Shown here: positions 1 to 5,164 of the stretch, piece after piece
How positions within the stretch are numbered: position 1 is the stretch's first letter
How the letters are laid out: each line of letters begins with the position of its first letter
Assembly (NCBI GenBank): GCA_965372355.1
Contig: CBDVBZ010000188.1
Location: forward strand, 1 to 5,164
Reading direction: 5' to 3'
DNA: 5,164 bases
DNA from: CBDVBZ01 sp965372355
GTDB lineage: Bacteria > Krumholzibacteriota > Krumholzibacteriia > WVZY01
Made by a program: the position numbers and the translations under genes
The notes under the pieces: generated by a model
What the model was told of the DNA's origin: nothing
Seen by the model: the letters and a program-made list of their open reading frames with translations, nothing else
The model's database searches: none

Positions 1-1419
1 CACGGCGACAAAGATAACACCCTGGACCAGCACGAGCCACTTCGGCCCGCCATCGACATCCACGAGACCCGCAACCCAGACGGCGACAAGCCCTGCGGCC
101 AAAACGATCAGCAGCCACCGCAGATGCGTCAACCGAAGCGTCTTTATCCCCAAGGAGTTGATCCCCTGGAGTGACAAGAGCAGCATGAGCGTGTAGCTGG
201 CCGATGTGGCCAGTGAGATTCCCCATACCCCCCAGCCGAAGCGAAAGAGAAAGAGCCAGTTCAGCACCACATTGATAACGAGACCGGCGACGACTCGTCG
301 GGTCTGAAGATGAAGCTTGTCGAGGACCTGAAATACCTGATCGCACACCGGGATGAGCAATAGCGCCACCATGCCGATCGAGTATCCGAGCAGTGCCCTC
401 GCCGTCAGCGCGGTGCTCTCAGAGGAAAACAGCCCACGCTCGAGAAGAAGCGCGATGATCCCGTTGCCATGAATCATCAGAAAGAGGGTGACCGGTACAC
501 CGAGGAGGATAGCCATGCTGATCAGATTATTCACCACATCCGCGCCGTCGTCGCCTCGCTCACGCCTCTCCGCAAAAACAGTGATAAAGGCGCCCCCAAA
601 ACCGACCAGACCGGGAAGCACCATCATCAGGGTCCAACCGTATCCAAGGGCGCCGATCGAGCCCTCGCTCAGGAATGAAATAAAGATGTTGTCCGCCAGC
701 TGGTATAGATAGACGGCTGCGTGCAATAGAAGGAGCTTGGGCGCCATCTTGAGTGCAATCTTCACCTCGGGCGAAAGCGGATGCCCAATCAGAGGGAAGC
801 TCCCCTTGGAGCGCACGGCCAGATAGCTGAAGGCAAGGAAGATGGCCACCGATGCCGACCAGAAGAGGACCATGGGACGATCGTAGAACAACGCCACCAG
901 TGCGAGTGTCGCAAACGCGTTGATGGCGTGGGCCTGGTAGACAAGCGAGAACCGCCGGACGGCCCTGAACAACGCACCGATGGAGCGCATGGGTAAATAG
1001 AGAACGATGACCGGCAGGAGCCAAACAAAACTGCTCTTGAGCAGCTCCCGGCGGCCGATGTCAAGACCGGCTGGAATCCGCACGATGACATCGAGCCCCA
1101 CGAGGAACACCGCACACAGCACAACACCAAAGAGAAACGACAGCGTGATTAACCCCGAGCCAAGCGAGTCAAACTTGCTTTTCTCTCCGGCTGCGTTGTA
1201 TGCGACGGCGTTGGGGACGGCAAGGACATCGAGGAGCGCGCCCCAGCTAAAGACGAGCACACCGAGAATGGCCGTGGCGAGGTAGAAGACATCGAGCTGG
1301 GCGGAGAGCCCGATCGCACCGGCTATGATTATGTGTTTGGACAAACCGGCGATCCGGTACAAGCCCTGCCAGAAGACCGAGGCGCCGACCGACCGCAAAA
1401 AGGATTCTCTTTTGTTCAT
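1..1419 (-). CDS. MurJ/MviN-family lipid-linked glycan flippase (MOP superfamily), C-terminus cut off by window edge
   Basis: This is an integral inner-membrane protein. The first 473 residues are present and no stop is reached; MurJ proteins are usually about 500-550 residues. Hydrophobic segments follow one another throughout (for example about residues 45-65, 89-112, 131-145, 166-202, 227-250, 300-327, 343-366, 377-393, 398-418, 434-453). MurJ-like signatures include LDVFYLA at 42-48 (D43 aligns with the essential Asp of DAFFVA), the charged YRIAG at 21-25, LLLERGLF at 324-331, then ALLGYSIGM at 342-350 and VVLNWLF at 384-390. Family members flip lipid II or other polyprenyl-linked glycans across the membrane. 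Several arginines of canonical MurJ seem to be absent, so a polysaccharide or O-antigen type flippase is as likely as cell-wall MurJ. The ATG at 1419 has no Shine-Dalgarno; an in-frame GTG at 1431 is the alternative start. A good promoter lies directly upstream. Confidence 0.88.
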   Translation of the reverse strand, partial: MNKRESFLRSVGASVFWQGLYRIAGLSKHIIIAGAIGLSAQLDVFYLATAILGVLVFSWGALLDVLAVPNAVAYNAAGEKSKFDSLGSGLITLSFLFGVVLCAVFLVGLDVIVRIPAGLDIGRRELLKSSFVWLLPVIVLYLPMRSIGALFRAVRRFSLVYQAHAINAFATLALVALFYDRPMVLFWSASVAIFLAFSYLAVRSKGSFPLIGHPLSPEVKIALKMAPKLLLLHAAVYLYQLADNIFISFLSEGSIGALGYGWTLMMVLPGLVGFGGAFITVFAERRERGDDGADVVNNLISMAILLGVPVTLFLMIHGNGIIALLLERGLFSSESTALTARALLGYSIGMVALLLIPVCDQVFQVLDKLHLQTRRVVAGLVINVVLNWLFLFRFGWGVWGISLATSASYTLMLLLSLQGINSLGIKTLRLTHLRWLLIVLAAGLVAVWVAGLVDVDGGPKWLVLVQGVIFVAV

Positions 1420-1436
1420 GGCGGATTTCACGCGGG

Positions 1437-1465
1437 ATTCTAGCACAAACGGGCTAAGTGCTCAA
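1437..1465 (-). promoter_or_regulatory. Sigma70-like promoter of the flippase gene
   Basis: Read on the minus strand, -35 TTGAGC (1465-1460) is followed after exactly 17 bp by -10 TAGAAT (1442-1437). A TGC just upstream makes an extended -10, TGCTAGAAT (1445-1437). The expected transcription start is about 1430, which leaves only about 10 nt before the ATG at 1419 and falls on the in-frame GTG at 1431. The match in sequence and spacing is good, but it has not been tested. Confidence 0.65.
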
Positions 1466-1531
1466 ATGACCCGCTTTTCGGCGTGGGTTTGCCGTGGTGT
1501 GCTCGTGAGGCTATGTGAGGAGTTGTTGGAT

Positions 1532-1551
1532 GCGCCGCCGCTTGGCGGGGC
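1532..1551 (-). terminator. GC-rich hairpin between lipoprotein and flippase genes, possible transcript 3' end
   Basis: CCGCC (1535-1539) pairs with GGCGG (1544-1548) across a 4-nt loop. Three further pairs are possible beyond one G-G mismatch, spanning 1532-1551. It lies about 34 nt past the lipoprotein stop codon. No U-run follows on the minus strand, so it is not a classical intrinsic terminator. It may mark or protect a 3' end ahead of the flippase promoter. Confidence 0.35.
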
Positions 1552-1584
1552 GGATTTCTTGAAGGAATTTGGCCCGCGACCGCC

Positions 1585-2133
1585 CTAATCCCAGGGGTAG
1601 TGCTGCCGCTCGACACAGCATTTCCCCGACGACCATTGAGTCAAGTCGATCGTGCACACCAGGGGATCGTCTTCCTCCGTGACGTAGGGCTCGATCACCC
1701 TGATCCTGTATTTCCCAGGCCTCAGATTCGTCACTTCATACTCGACTGTGAAGAGACAGAGACAATCGCAGGCGGATTCCTTTTCTTTCTCATCGACAAG
1801 GATCTCTCCGCCGGTGATCGTGATATCCGCGTAGATCTCTCCCGGGCAGCAGTTAAAGCCGGCGCCCAGGTGCCTGATCTTCAACGTGCCTTCCTTTGTG
1901 TACTCCCACTCGAGGCAGTCGTCTGTGGATGTTGGTGACTGCAGCAAGATGCACCCGTCGTAACTGACCAGGGCCCCGACTGGCAGCAAGGCAGACTGAG
2001 TGGGCGCAGATGCCTCCGGCGAACAACCGGTGAGGCTGAGAAGAAGGAGCAGGAACGCCGGAAGCGCCATTCCTCGGGATAACGTGACATGATTCTTTGT
2101 GGGCATCGTATCGCTCGCTTTCGCGAAGAACAT
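1585..2133 (-). CDS. Cysteine-rich exported lipoprotein of unknown function
   Basis: This 182-residue protein (from the first ATG) has a hydrophobic stretch at 23-35 ending in the lipobox LTGC at 34-37, so C37 should be lipidated and the protein anchored in the envelope. The mature part of about 145 residues has ten more cysteines: C61, C73, C95-C96 (NCCPG), C122/C124/C126 (ACDCLC), C160 and C172-C173. Between them are beta-rich segments such as YADITITGG (101-109) and KYRIRVIEP (141-149), with an acidic/basic DEKEKES turn at 114-120. This looks like a small disulfide- or metal-stabilised beta-sandwich. I recall similar NCCP...CDCxC proteins annotated only as hypothetical. The start is uncertain: ATG at 2133 follows an AGCAGG, while ATG at 2106 (residue 10) gives a more typical signal peptide with K and R before the core. 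It ends TAG. Terminator-like and promoter signals on either side suggest it is transcribed alone. Confidence 0.82.
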   Translation of the reverse strand: MFFAKASDTMPTKNHVTLSRGMALPAFLLLLLSLTGCSPEASAPTQSALLPVGALVSYDGCILLQSPTSTDDCLEWEYTKEGTLKIRHLGAGFNCCPGEIYADITITGGEILVDEKEKESACDCLCLFTVEYEVTNLRPGKYRIRVIEPYVTEEDDPLVCTIDLTQWSSGKCCVERQHYPWD

Positions 2134-2177
2134 GTGCCTGCTGCCGGGCCGGAGTGTTCGGTGAAGGTCTCAATACT

Positions 2178-2205
2178 AACTTAGCCAATAACGCTCGAGA
2201 AACAA
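2178..2205 (-). promoter_or_regulatory. Weak candidate promoter of the lipoprotein gene
   Basis: On the minus strand TTGTTT (2205-2200) is followed after 16 bp by TAAGTT (2183-2178); TAGTAT (2178-2173) is an alternative -10 without a good -35. A promoter is expected here because a terminator closes the upstream operon at 2219, but the match to consensus is poor. Confidence 0.25.
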
Positions 2206-2218
2206 CCCAATACTCCAC

Positions 2219-2243
2219 AAAAAAAATGATGCATTTGCATCAT
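2219..2243 (-). terminator. Intrinsic terminator of the thiamine-binding/kinase operon
   Basis: The minus-strand transcript contains ATGATGCA, a 2-nt AA loop and TGCATCAT: a perfect 8-bp inverted repeat (2243-2226 in transcript order). An uninterrupted run of eight U follows (2226-2219, the first also pairing in the stem). It lies about 40 nt past the kinase stop codon. The stem is AT-rich and so weaker than usual, but stem plus U-run is the classical layout. Read on the plus strand the run is A and precedes the stem, so termination should be one-directional. Confidence 0.75.
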
Positions 2244-2282
2244 ATGAGGCCCTCGTGACAACCCGCCGCGACCGCTCCGCAT

Positions 2283-3185
2283 CTACGATCCGAGGTGGGG
2301 GTAGTCGTTCTTTGAGGGAATCCCGGTCCGCCCACCCGGTTCCAGGCTCACCATCGCGGCGGCCCACGCACCGAAATCGAGACTCCTCTCGGCATCCCAC
2401 CCCGCAATCAAACCGTATGTCAGACCGGCGTGGAAGACATCGCCGCAGCCCGTCGTGTCGACGGCGGCAGCCTTGTGCGCGGGGCGCTCGATGATCCTGC
2501 CGCGGTGGAGGGCGATGTAACCCCTGTGGCCCAGTGTAACGCCCACGAGGCCCGGCCCGAGCTCCGCAAGCCTGTGGCAGGCATCCATCGGTTTGTCGCT
2601 TCCGATGAGCTCCCTCGATAGTTTTTCGGAAGCAAAGAAGATATCGCTCTTCCGGGCCAGATCGAGCATGCCATCGCGAAGCGACCCCGCGTCGACGACA
2701 ACGGCTGTTCCTGCGTTTTTGGCCTCTGCGGCAGCGGCAAGTGATGCTTCCATAAAGAGCCCGTCCAGGTGAACGACTCTGGCGCGGCGTATGAGATCGA
2801 CATCGATCTCATCCGGACGGGGAGACGCGCCGGTGGGTCGTCGCCAGAAGACGGTCCGCGTGCCCGTTTCGGGATCGGCAACGATGTAGGAAAACTGGGA
2901 GTGTGATCCGCTCCTGATGATGAGACCACTTGTGTCCACGCCCTCGTCATCGAGAGAGGTTCTAATGACGGCGCCAAAGCGGTCATCCGCTACCACACCG
3001 GCAAACGTGCACAACAGGCCCCACCGCGTCAGGGCGACGAGCGCGGTCGCGACGGGTCCGCCTCCCTGGACGATCATTTCGCGGACTTCGCACTTCGCAT
3101 CCGCCGCCGGGTAGGCATCCACCAGCCCGATATAATCGAGGCAGCACTGTCCCAGGCCGTAGACTTGAAAACCGTGCGTGGACAT
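2283..3185 (-). CDS. PfkB/ribokinase-family carbohydrate kinase
   Basis: This complete 300-residue cytoplasmic enzyme, the usual length for the family, should phosphorylate a sugar or related alcohol using ATP. The N-terminal substrate motif is QGGGPVATALVAL at 40-52. The C-terminal PfkB signature DTTGCGDVFHAG spans 243-254, with the anion hole at G246-G248 and catalytic base D249. VVVDAGS at 162-168 and ASEKLS at 185-190 are typical ribokinase-fold positions, and PGGRTGIP at 283-290 closes the nucleotide site. GGGPxAT, DTTGxGDVFH and PGGRxGIP recall sulfofructose kinase YihV more than fructokinase. However, the YihV segment I associate with sulfonate binding (DVRW) reads HLDGLF here (139-144), so the substrate is open. 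The start ATG lacks a clear Shine-Dalgarno. The gene lies 32 bp after the thiamine-binding gene on the same strand, and a terminator follows its TAG stop. Confidence 0.9.
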   Translation of the reverse strand: MSTHGFQVYGLGQCCLDYIGLVDAYPAADAKCEVREMIVQGGGPVATALVALTRWGLLCTFAGVVADDRFGAVIRTSLDDEGVDTSGLIIRSGSHSQFSYIVADPETGTRTVFWRRPTGASPRPDEIDVDLIRRARVVHLDGLFMEASLAAAAEAKNAGTAVVVDAGSLRDGMLDLARKSDIFFASEKLSRELIGSDKPMDACHRLAELGPGLVGVTLGHRGYIALHRGRIIERPAHKAAAVDTTGCGDVFHAGLTYGLIAGWDAERSLDFGAWAAAMVSLEPGGRTGIPSKNDYPHLGS

Positions 3186-3200
3186 CGTCGTCTTGGCGGA

Positions 3201-3217
3201 TCACCGCGCGGCGGTGA
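3201..3217 (-). repeat. Perfect inverted repeat (hairpin) between the two genes of the operon
   Basis: TCACCGC (3201-3207) and GCGGTGA (3211-3217) form a 7-bp perfect stem with a 3-nt loop. It starts on the base directly after the thiamine-binding gene's stop codon and ends 15 bp before the kinase start. There is no U-run. Intercistronic stems like this can set relative expression by protecting the upstream message or limiting access to the next start; which applies here is not visible. Confidence 0.55.
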
Positions 3218-3526
3218 CTAGCCGTCTCCCTCGAGCTTGTCTTTCACGCTCTTGACCTTGTCGGCCATGGTCTGATCCCTGTCGGTTCGTGTGCCCACCT
3301 TGATCGCAGTGGATATTCGTGGCGCACCCATCCGATGGATCTCTTCGTGGCAACGCTTGATCGAGGCGAACACGGTGTCCCATTCGCCCTCGATGTTCGT
3401 GCCGTATGCGTGAAGATTGATCGTGAGACCGGCTTCGGAGAGCACGCGCTCGCACACGGCCACGTATTTCGACACCGACACCCCGACTCCGATCGGTACC
3501 ACGGATAGATCGGCAATGACTTTCAT
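3218..3526 (-). CDS. MTH1187-family thiamine-binding protein (UPF0045/DUF77)
   Basis: This complete 102-residue soluble protein is the usual length for the family. The family's diagnostic stretches are all present: IADLSVVPIG at 4-13, SVSKYVA at 17-23, YGTNIEGEWD at 41-50, KRCHEEIHRMGAPR at 57-70 and DKVKSVKDKL at 89-98. Members have a ferredoxin-like fold, assemble into oligomers, and several bind thiamine or related pyrimidines in the cytoplasm; the precise role is poorly known. The ATG at 3526 is preceded by GGGG eight nt upstream (3538-3535), a modest Shine-Dalgarno. It is the first gene of a probable two-gene operon with the PfkB kinase. Its leader of about 130 nt contains alternative hairpins. 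I see no THI-box (TPP riboswitch) consensus in that leader, so control by thiamine diphosphate through the standard element is not supported. Confidence 0.92.
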   Translation of the reverse strand: MKVIADLSVVPIGVGVSVSKYVAVCERVLSEAGLTINLHAYGTNIEGEWDTVFASIKRCHEEIHRMGAPRISTAIKVGTRTDRDQTMADKVKSVKDKLEGDG

Positions 3527-3557
3527 GATTGCAACCCCATCCTTGTTTATCGCCCGC

Positions 3558-3581
3558 GCTTCACAGAAGCGGACGCCGCTT
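3558..3581 (-). promoter_or_regulatory. Two overlapping, mutually exclusive hairpins in the leader of the thiamine-binding gene
   Basis: In the minus-strand transcript, AAGCGG (3581-3576) can pair with CCGCTT (3572-3567) across a 3-nt loop. GCTTC (3570-3566) can instead pair with GAAGC (3562-3558), also across 3 nt. The arms share GCTT, so only one stem can form at a time. The second stem ends 31 nt before the start codon. Neither is followed by a U-run, so any effect would more likely be on translation or folding than on classical termination. Confidence 0.35.
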
Positions 3582-3662
3582 TAGCTCGATTTCGAATACC
3601 CGCTCCTCACGAGACGAGAAGCAGATGACGGATACGGATGAATATACGAGACCTCCAAAAAT

Positions 3663-3671
3663 ATTCTAGCA
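3663..3671 (-). promoter_or_regulatory. Extended -10 promoter element of the thiamine-binding/kinase operon
   Basis: TGCTAGAAT on the minus strand (3671-3663) is identical to the extended -10 of the flippase promoter. No good -35 lies 16-18 bp upstream, as expected if the TGN extension compensates. Transcription would start near 3656 and give a leader of about 130 nt. This is the best candidate in the region. Confidence 0.45.
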
Positions 3672-3701
3672 GATGCGACTGCGCAGCGGCACCGATGTTC
3701 T

Positions 3702-3729
3702 TTGACGCGATCGCGATTGTTGATAGAAT
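3702..3729 (+). promoter_or_regulatory. Sigma70-like promoter of the beta-propeller gene
   Basis: TTGACG (3702-3707) and TAGAAT (3724-3729) are separated by 16 bp, with TGA before the hexamer making an extended -10. The predicted start is about 3736, giving a leader of about 104 nt. The perfect palindrome CGCGATCGCG (3706-3715) overlaps the -35 end and the spacer and could be an operator, or could be chance. Confidence 0.6.
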
Positions 3730-3823
3730 GCTCAATTATACATTCCCTCAACAGCCAATGCCCTCACACCTTCGAACCTCACCCGCATGGCGGACGGTTC
3801 GCGCGACATAAAGCCGATTGTCC

Positions 3824-3830
3824 AGGGAGG
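3824..3830 (+). promoter_or_regulatory. Strong Shine-Dalgarno for the beta-propeller gene
   Basis: AGGGAGG sits 9 nt before the ATG at 3840. It is the clearest ribosome binding site in the window and fixes the start of this gene, which is followed at once by a signal peptide. Confidence 0.8.
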
Positions 3831-3839
3831 TTCACCCCC

Positions 3840-5164
3840 ATGATCCGCTACTTTCTCAGTGCTCTGATATTGATATCCGTCGTCCAGGCTGATGCGAAAA
3901 CCACCGTGCGGACGGTGGATTTGCTGGGCAAGGCCGGCATCGCGGTCAACGCCGCCGGTCCGGTGCTCGTACAGATGGATGAGGGACGAAACCGTCTGAT
4001 TGTTGCCAATACGCTGACGTCGTCTCTCTCCATCATCGACTGCTCGGACCATTCCGTCGAAAACATACCCCTCGCCGGCCGTGCCCTCCAGCATCTCAAG
4101 GCCGCATCGATGACCATCAACAAGAAGACGGGCGATGTTTATCTCATCGGGGCCGGATGCGTCCTGTCAGTGTCCGGCGAGGACAGGAAACCGAAAATGA
4201 TCCCCACCGACGTGCAATTCGAGTCCATTGCCGTCGAGGAGCGGACGGGGAATGTCTTTGTCGTCGGACGCGAGAGCAAGGGATTGGGTTACCTGAAAAA
4301 GGGATCCGACAAAATCAAAGTAAAGAAGTGGCTAGAGACGAGTGAGCCTCTGATCAACCTTAACCAGACACCGCCGCCGCCAATACGGAGAGTTATCGCC
4401 GACAACGCGCGGGGCGAGATCATCGCTCTCGATGGTTACACATCGACGCTCTATGTGTTCAGCGCTAAGGACGGCAAGCTCGTCGAGTCACGTCCGCTCG
4501 AGTTGACCAGCGGAGGCCGATGGCACTTCGCTGGCTACGACGAGAGTGATCACGCGCTCTACATCGTAATGGAAACGGACAAGAGAAACGTGATCGAGGC
4601 GGCGAAGATCGACATCGCCGGCGGGAACGATGTGATCGTTGAGCTCCCCGGGTACAGGGAAGGTGTGGGAATCATCTACAACCCCGTGCGAGAAGAGGTG
4701 TACGTCCCCTACGACAACCATCCGACCGTCCACGTCGTGAGCTTCGAGGATAGCGGTGCGGTCGATGAGATCAAGATCCCCGCCTATGGCAACGACGCGA
4801 GCGCCGTCGATTCGAAAAACGATCTTCTCTATATCGGCAGCTGGGCCTTTGGCGAAGTCGATGTCATCAATCTTGAGACGCGAAAAATGGTCAAGCGAAT
4901 CGAGGATCTCAGGATCATTCCGCACATGTTTACGATGGCTTTCAACCCCAATAACAACCTGCTCTATTTTCCAAAGGGTGCATCGGCTGTCAACGGGACG
5001 TTTGGCGCCGCTGTCACCGCACTCGATCCGAATGACGAAAGCACGGAAAAAATCCGCACAGGCTGGGCACCAATCGATCTGATCGATCTCCCGGACCGCA
5101 ACAGCGTTCTGGTCTTCAACTCGGAAGACCAGTACGCCGAGGTGCGCGCCGACGGCACGTTCGA
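3840..5164 (+). CDS. Secreted YncE/YVTN-type beta-propeller repeat protein, 3' end cut off by window edge
   Basis: The first 441 residues are present with no stop before the edge. The N-terminus MIRYFLSALILISVVQADA is a signal peptide with a likely cleavage after A19 (ADA), so the protein is exported to the periplasm or surface. The rest is built from repeated four-strand units with cores of the type D-x(4-6)-LYV followed by a VxxID strand. Recognisable cores are RNRLIVANTLTSSLSIID (50-67), TGDVYLIGAG (97-106), TGNVFVVG (136-143), RGEIIALDGYTSTLYVF (191-207), DHALYIVMETD (237-247), REEVYVPYDN (284-293), NDLLYIGSW (327-335) and NNLLYFPKG (372-380). That is eight blade-like repeats, the expected size for one 7- or 8-bladed propeller, possibly with more beyond the edge. 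A QTPPPP linker lies at 176-181. No heme, metal or catalytic motif is visible, so ligand or partner is unknown. It has its own promoter and is divergent from the thiamine-binding operon. Confidence 0.8.
   Translation, partial: MIRYFLSALILISVVQADAKTTVRTVDLLGKAGIAVNAAGPVLVQMDEGRNRLIVANTLTSSLSIIDCSDHSVENIPLAGRALQHLKAASMTINKKTGDVYLIGAGCVLSVSGEDRKPKMIPTDVQFESIAVEERTGNVFVVGRESKGLGYLKKGSDKIKVKKWLETSEPLINLNQTPPPPIRRVIADNARGEIIALDGYTSTLYVFSAKDGKLVESRPLELTSGGRWHFAGYDESDHALYIVMETDKRNVIEAAKIDIAGGNDVIVELPGYREGVGIIYNPVREEVYVPYDNHPTVHVVSFEDSGAVDEIKIPAYGNDASAVDSKNDLLYIGSWAFGEVDVINLETRKMVKRIEDLRIIPHMFTMAFNPNNNLLYFPKGASAVNGTFGAAVTALDPNDESTEKIRTGWAPIDLIDLPDRNSVLVFNSEDQYAEVRADGTF

Larger units (their letters stand above)
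3527..3839. other. Divergent intergenic region with promoters in both directions
   Basis: This 313-bp stretch separates the minus-strand thiamine-binding gene from the plus-strand propeller gene. It holds a minus-strand extended -10 near 3663-3671, a plus-strand promoter at 3702-3729, two overlapping hairpins at 3558-3581, the 10-bp palindrome CGCGATCGCG at 3706-3715 inside the plus promoter, and two very short plus-strand reading frames (3758-3811 and 3787-3843). I see no RNA gene or longer protein gene in it. Confidence 0.6.

Noticed and set aside
560..1024. 154-codon minus-strand frame inside the flippase gene
   Set aside because: It is a shifted frame of the flippase gene, rich in R, G, S and C with no membrane segments or recognisable motif. 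The flippase frame gives continuous transmembrane segments and family motifs.
1532..1551. Bidirectional intrinsic terminator at the GC-rich hairpin
   Set aside because: No U-run follows the stem on the minus strand and only a broken T-rich stretch follows on the plus strand, so it is listed only as a possible 3'-end structure.
1325..1588. 87-codon plus-strand frame across the flippase start and the gap beyond it
   Set aside because: It overlaps the flippase N-terminus on the other strand, covers the flippase promoter, and encodes no recognisable protein.
2420..2986. 188-codon minus-strand frame inside the kinase gene
   Set aside because: The +1-type shadow of the kinase frame; the product is S/R/P-rich low-complexity sequence without a family match.
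3527..3660. TPP riboswitch in the leader of the thiamine-binding gene
   Set aside because: Searched for because of the gene's ligand. The conserved CUGAGA and the downstream ACC-UGA-GGGUAAU core are not seen on the minus strand.
3717..3742. Second plus-strand promoter TTGTTG / TATACA
   Set aside because: The 14-bp spacer is too short for a sigma70 promoter; the overlapping TTGACG / TAGAAT pair is better.
4488..4925. 145-codon open frame on the minus strand inside the propeller gene
   Set aside because: It lies wholly antisense to the propeller gene, which shows a signal peptide, blade repeats and a strong ribosome binding site. The antisense product has only simple D/V/I-rich composition of the kind expected from the reverse strand.

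Overview
The window is GC-rich (roughly 58-60% by eye), densely coded DNA from a bacterium. A lipobox lipoprotein, a MurJ/MviN-type flippase and an exported beta-propeller point to a diderm, probably an uncultured lineage. The sequence alone does not fix the phylum. I see no mobile element, CRISPR array, tRNA, rRNA or phage gene.

Layout: four genes lie on the minus strand and one divergent gene on the plus strand. Read from right to left, the minus-strand genes are: a small MTH1187-family thiamine-binding protein (3526-3218); a PfkB/ribokinase-family sugar kinase (3185-2283), 32 bp downstream and probably co-transcribed; a hairpin plus U-run terminator (2243-2219); a cysteine-rich lipoprotein of unknown function (2133-1585); and a MurJ/MviN-family flippase (1419 to the left edge, C-terminus cut off). 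To the right, a secreted YncE-like beta-propeller protein starts at 3840 and runs off the right edge. The flippase and the propeller are both open to a window edge, at their 3' ends.

Regulation: the 313-bp divergent region (3527-3839) holds candidate promoters in both directions. Three candidate promoters, for the flippase, the thiamine-binding gene and the propeller, share an extended -10 of the form TGNTAGAAT. The flippase promoter (TTGAGC, 17 bp, TAGAAT) lies so close to its gene that the transcript should be leaderless or have a leader of about 10 nt. Hairpins occur in the leader of the thiamine-binding gene (two mutually exclusive stems), between that gene and the kinase, and after the lipoprotein gene.

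How the genes work together: the only pairing the sequence supports is the thiamine-binding protein with the sugar kinase. The lipoprotein, flippase and propeller are all envelope or exported proteins, but nothing here links them into one pathway. This looks mostly like ordinary chromosome; the points worth a second look are modest.
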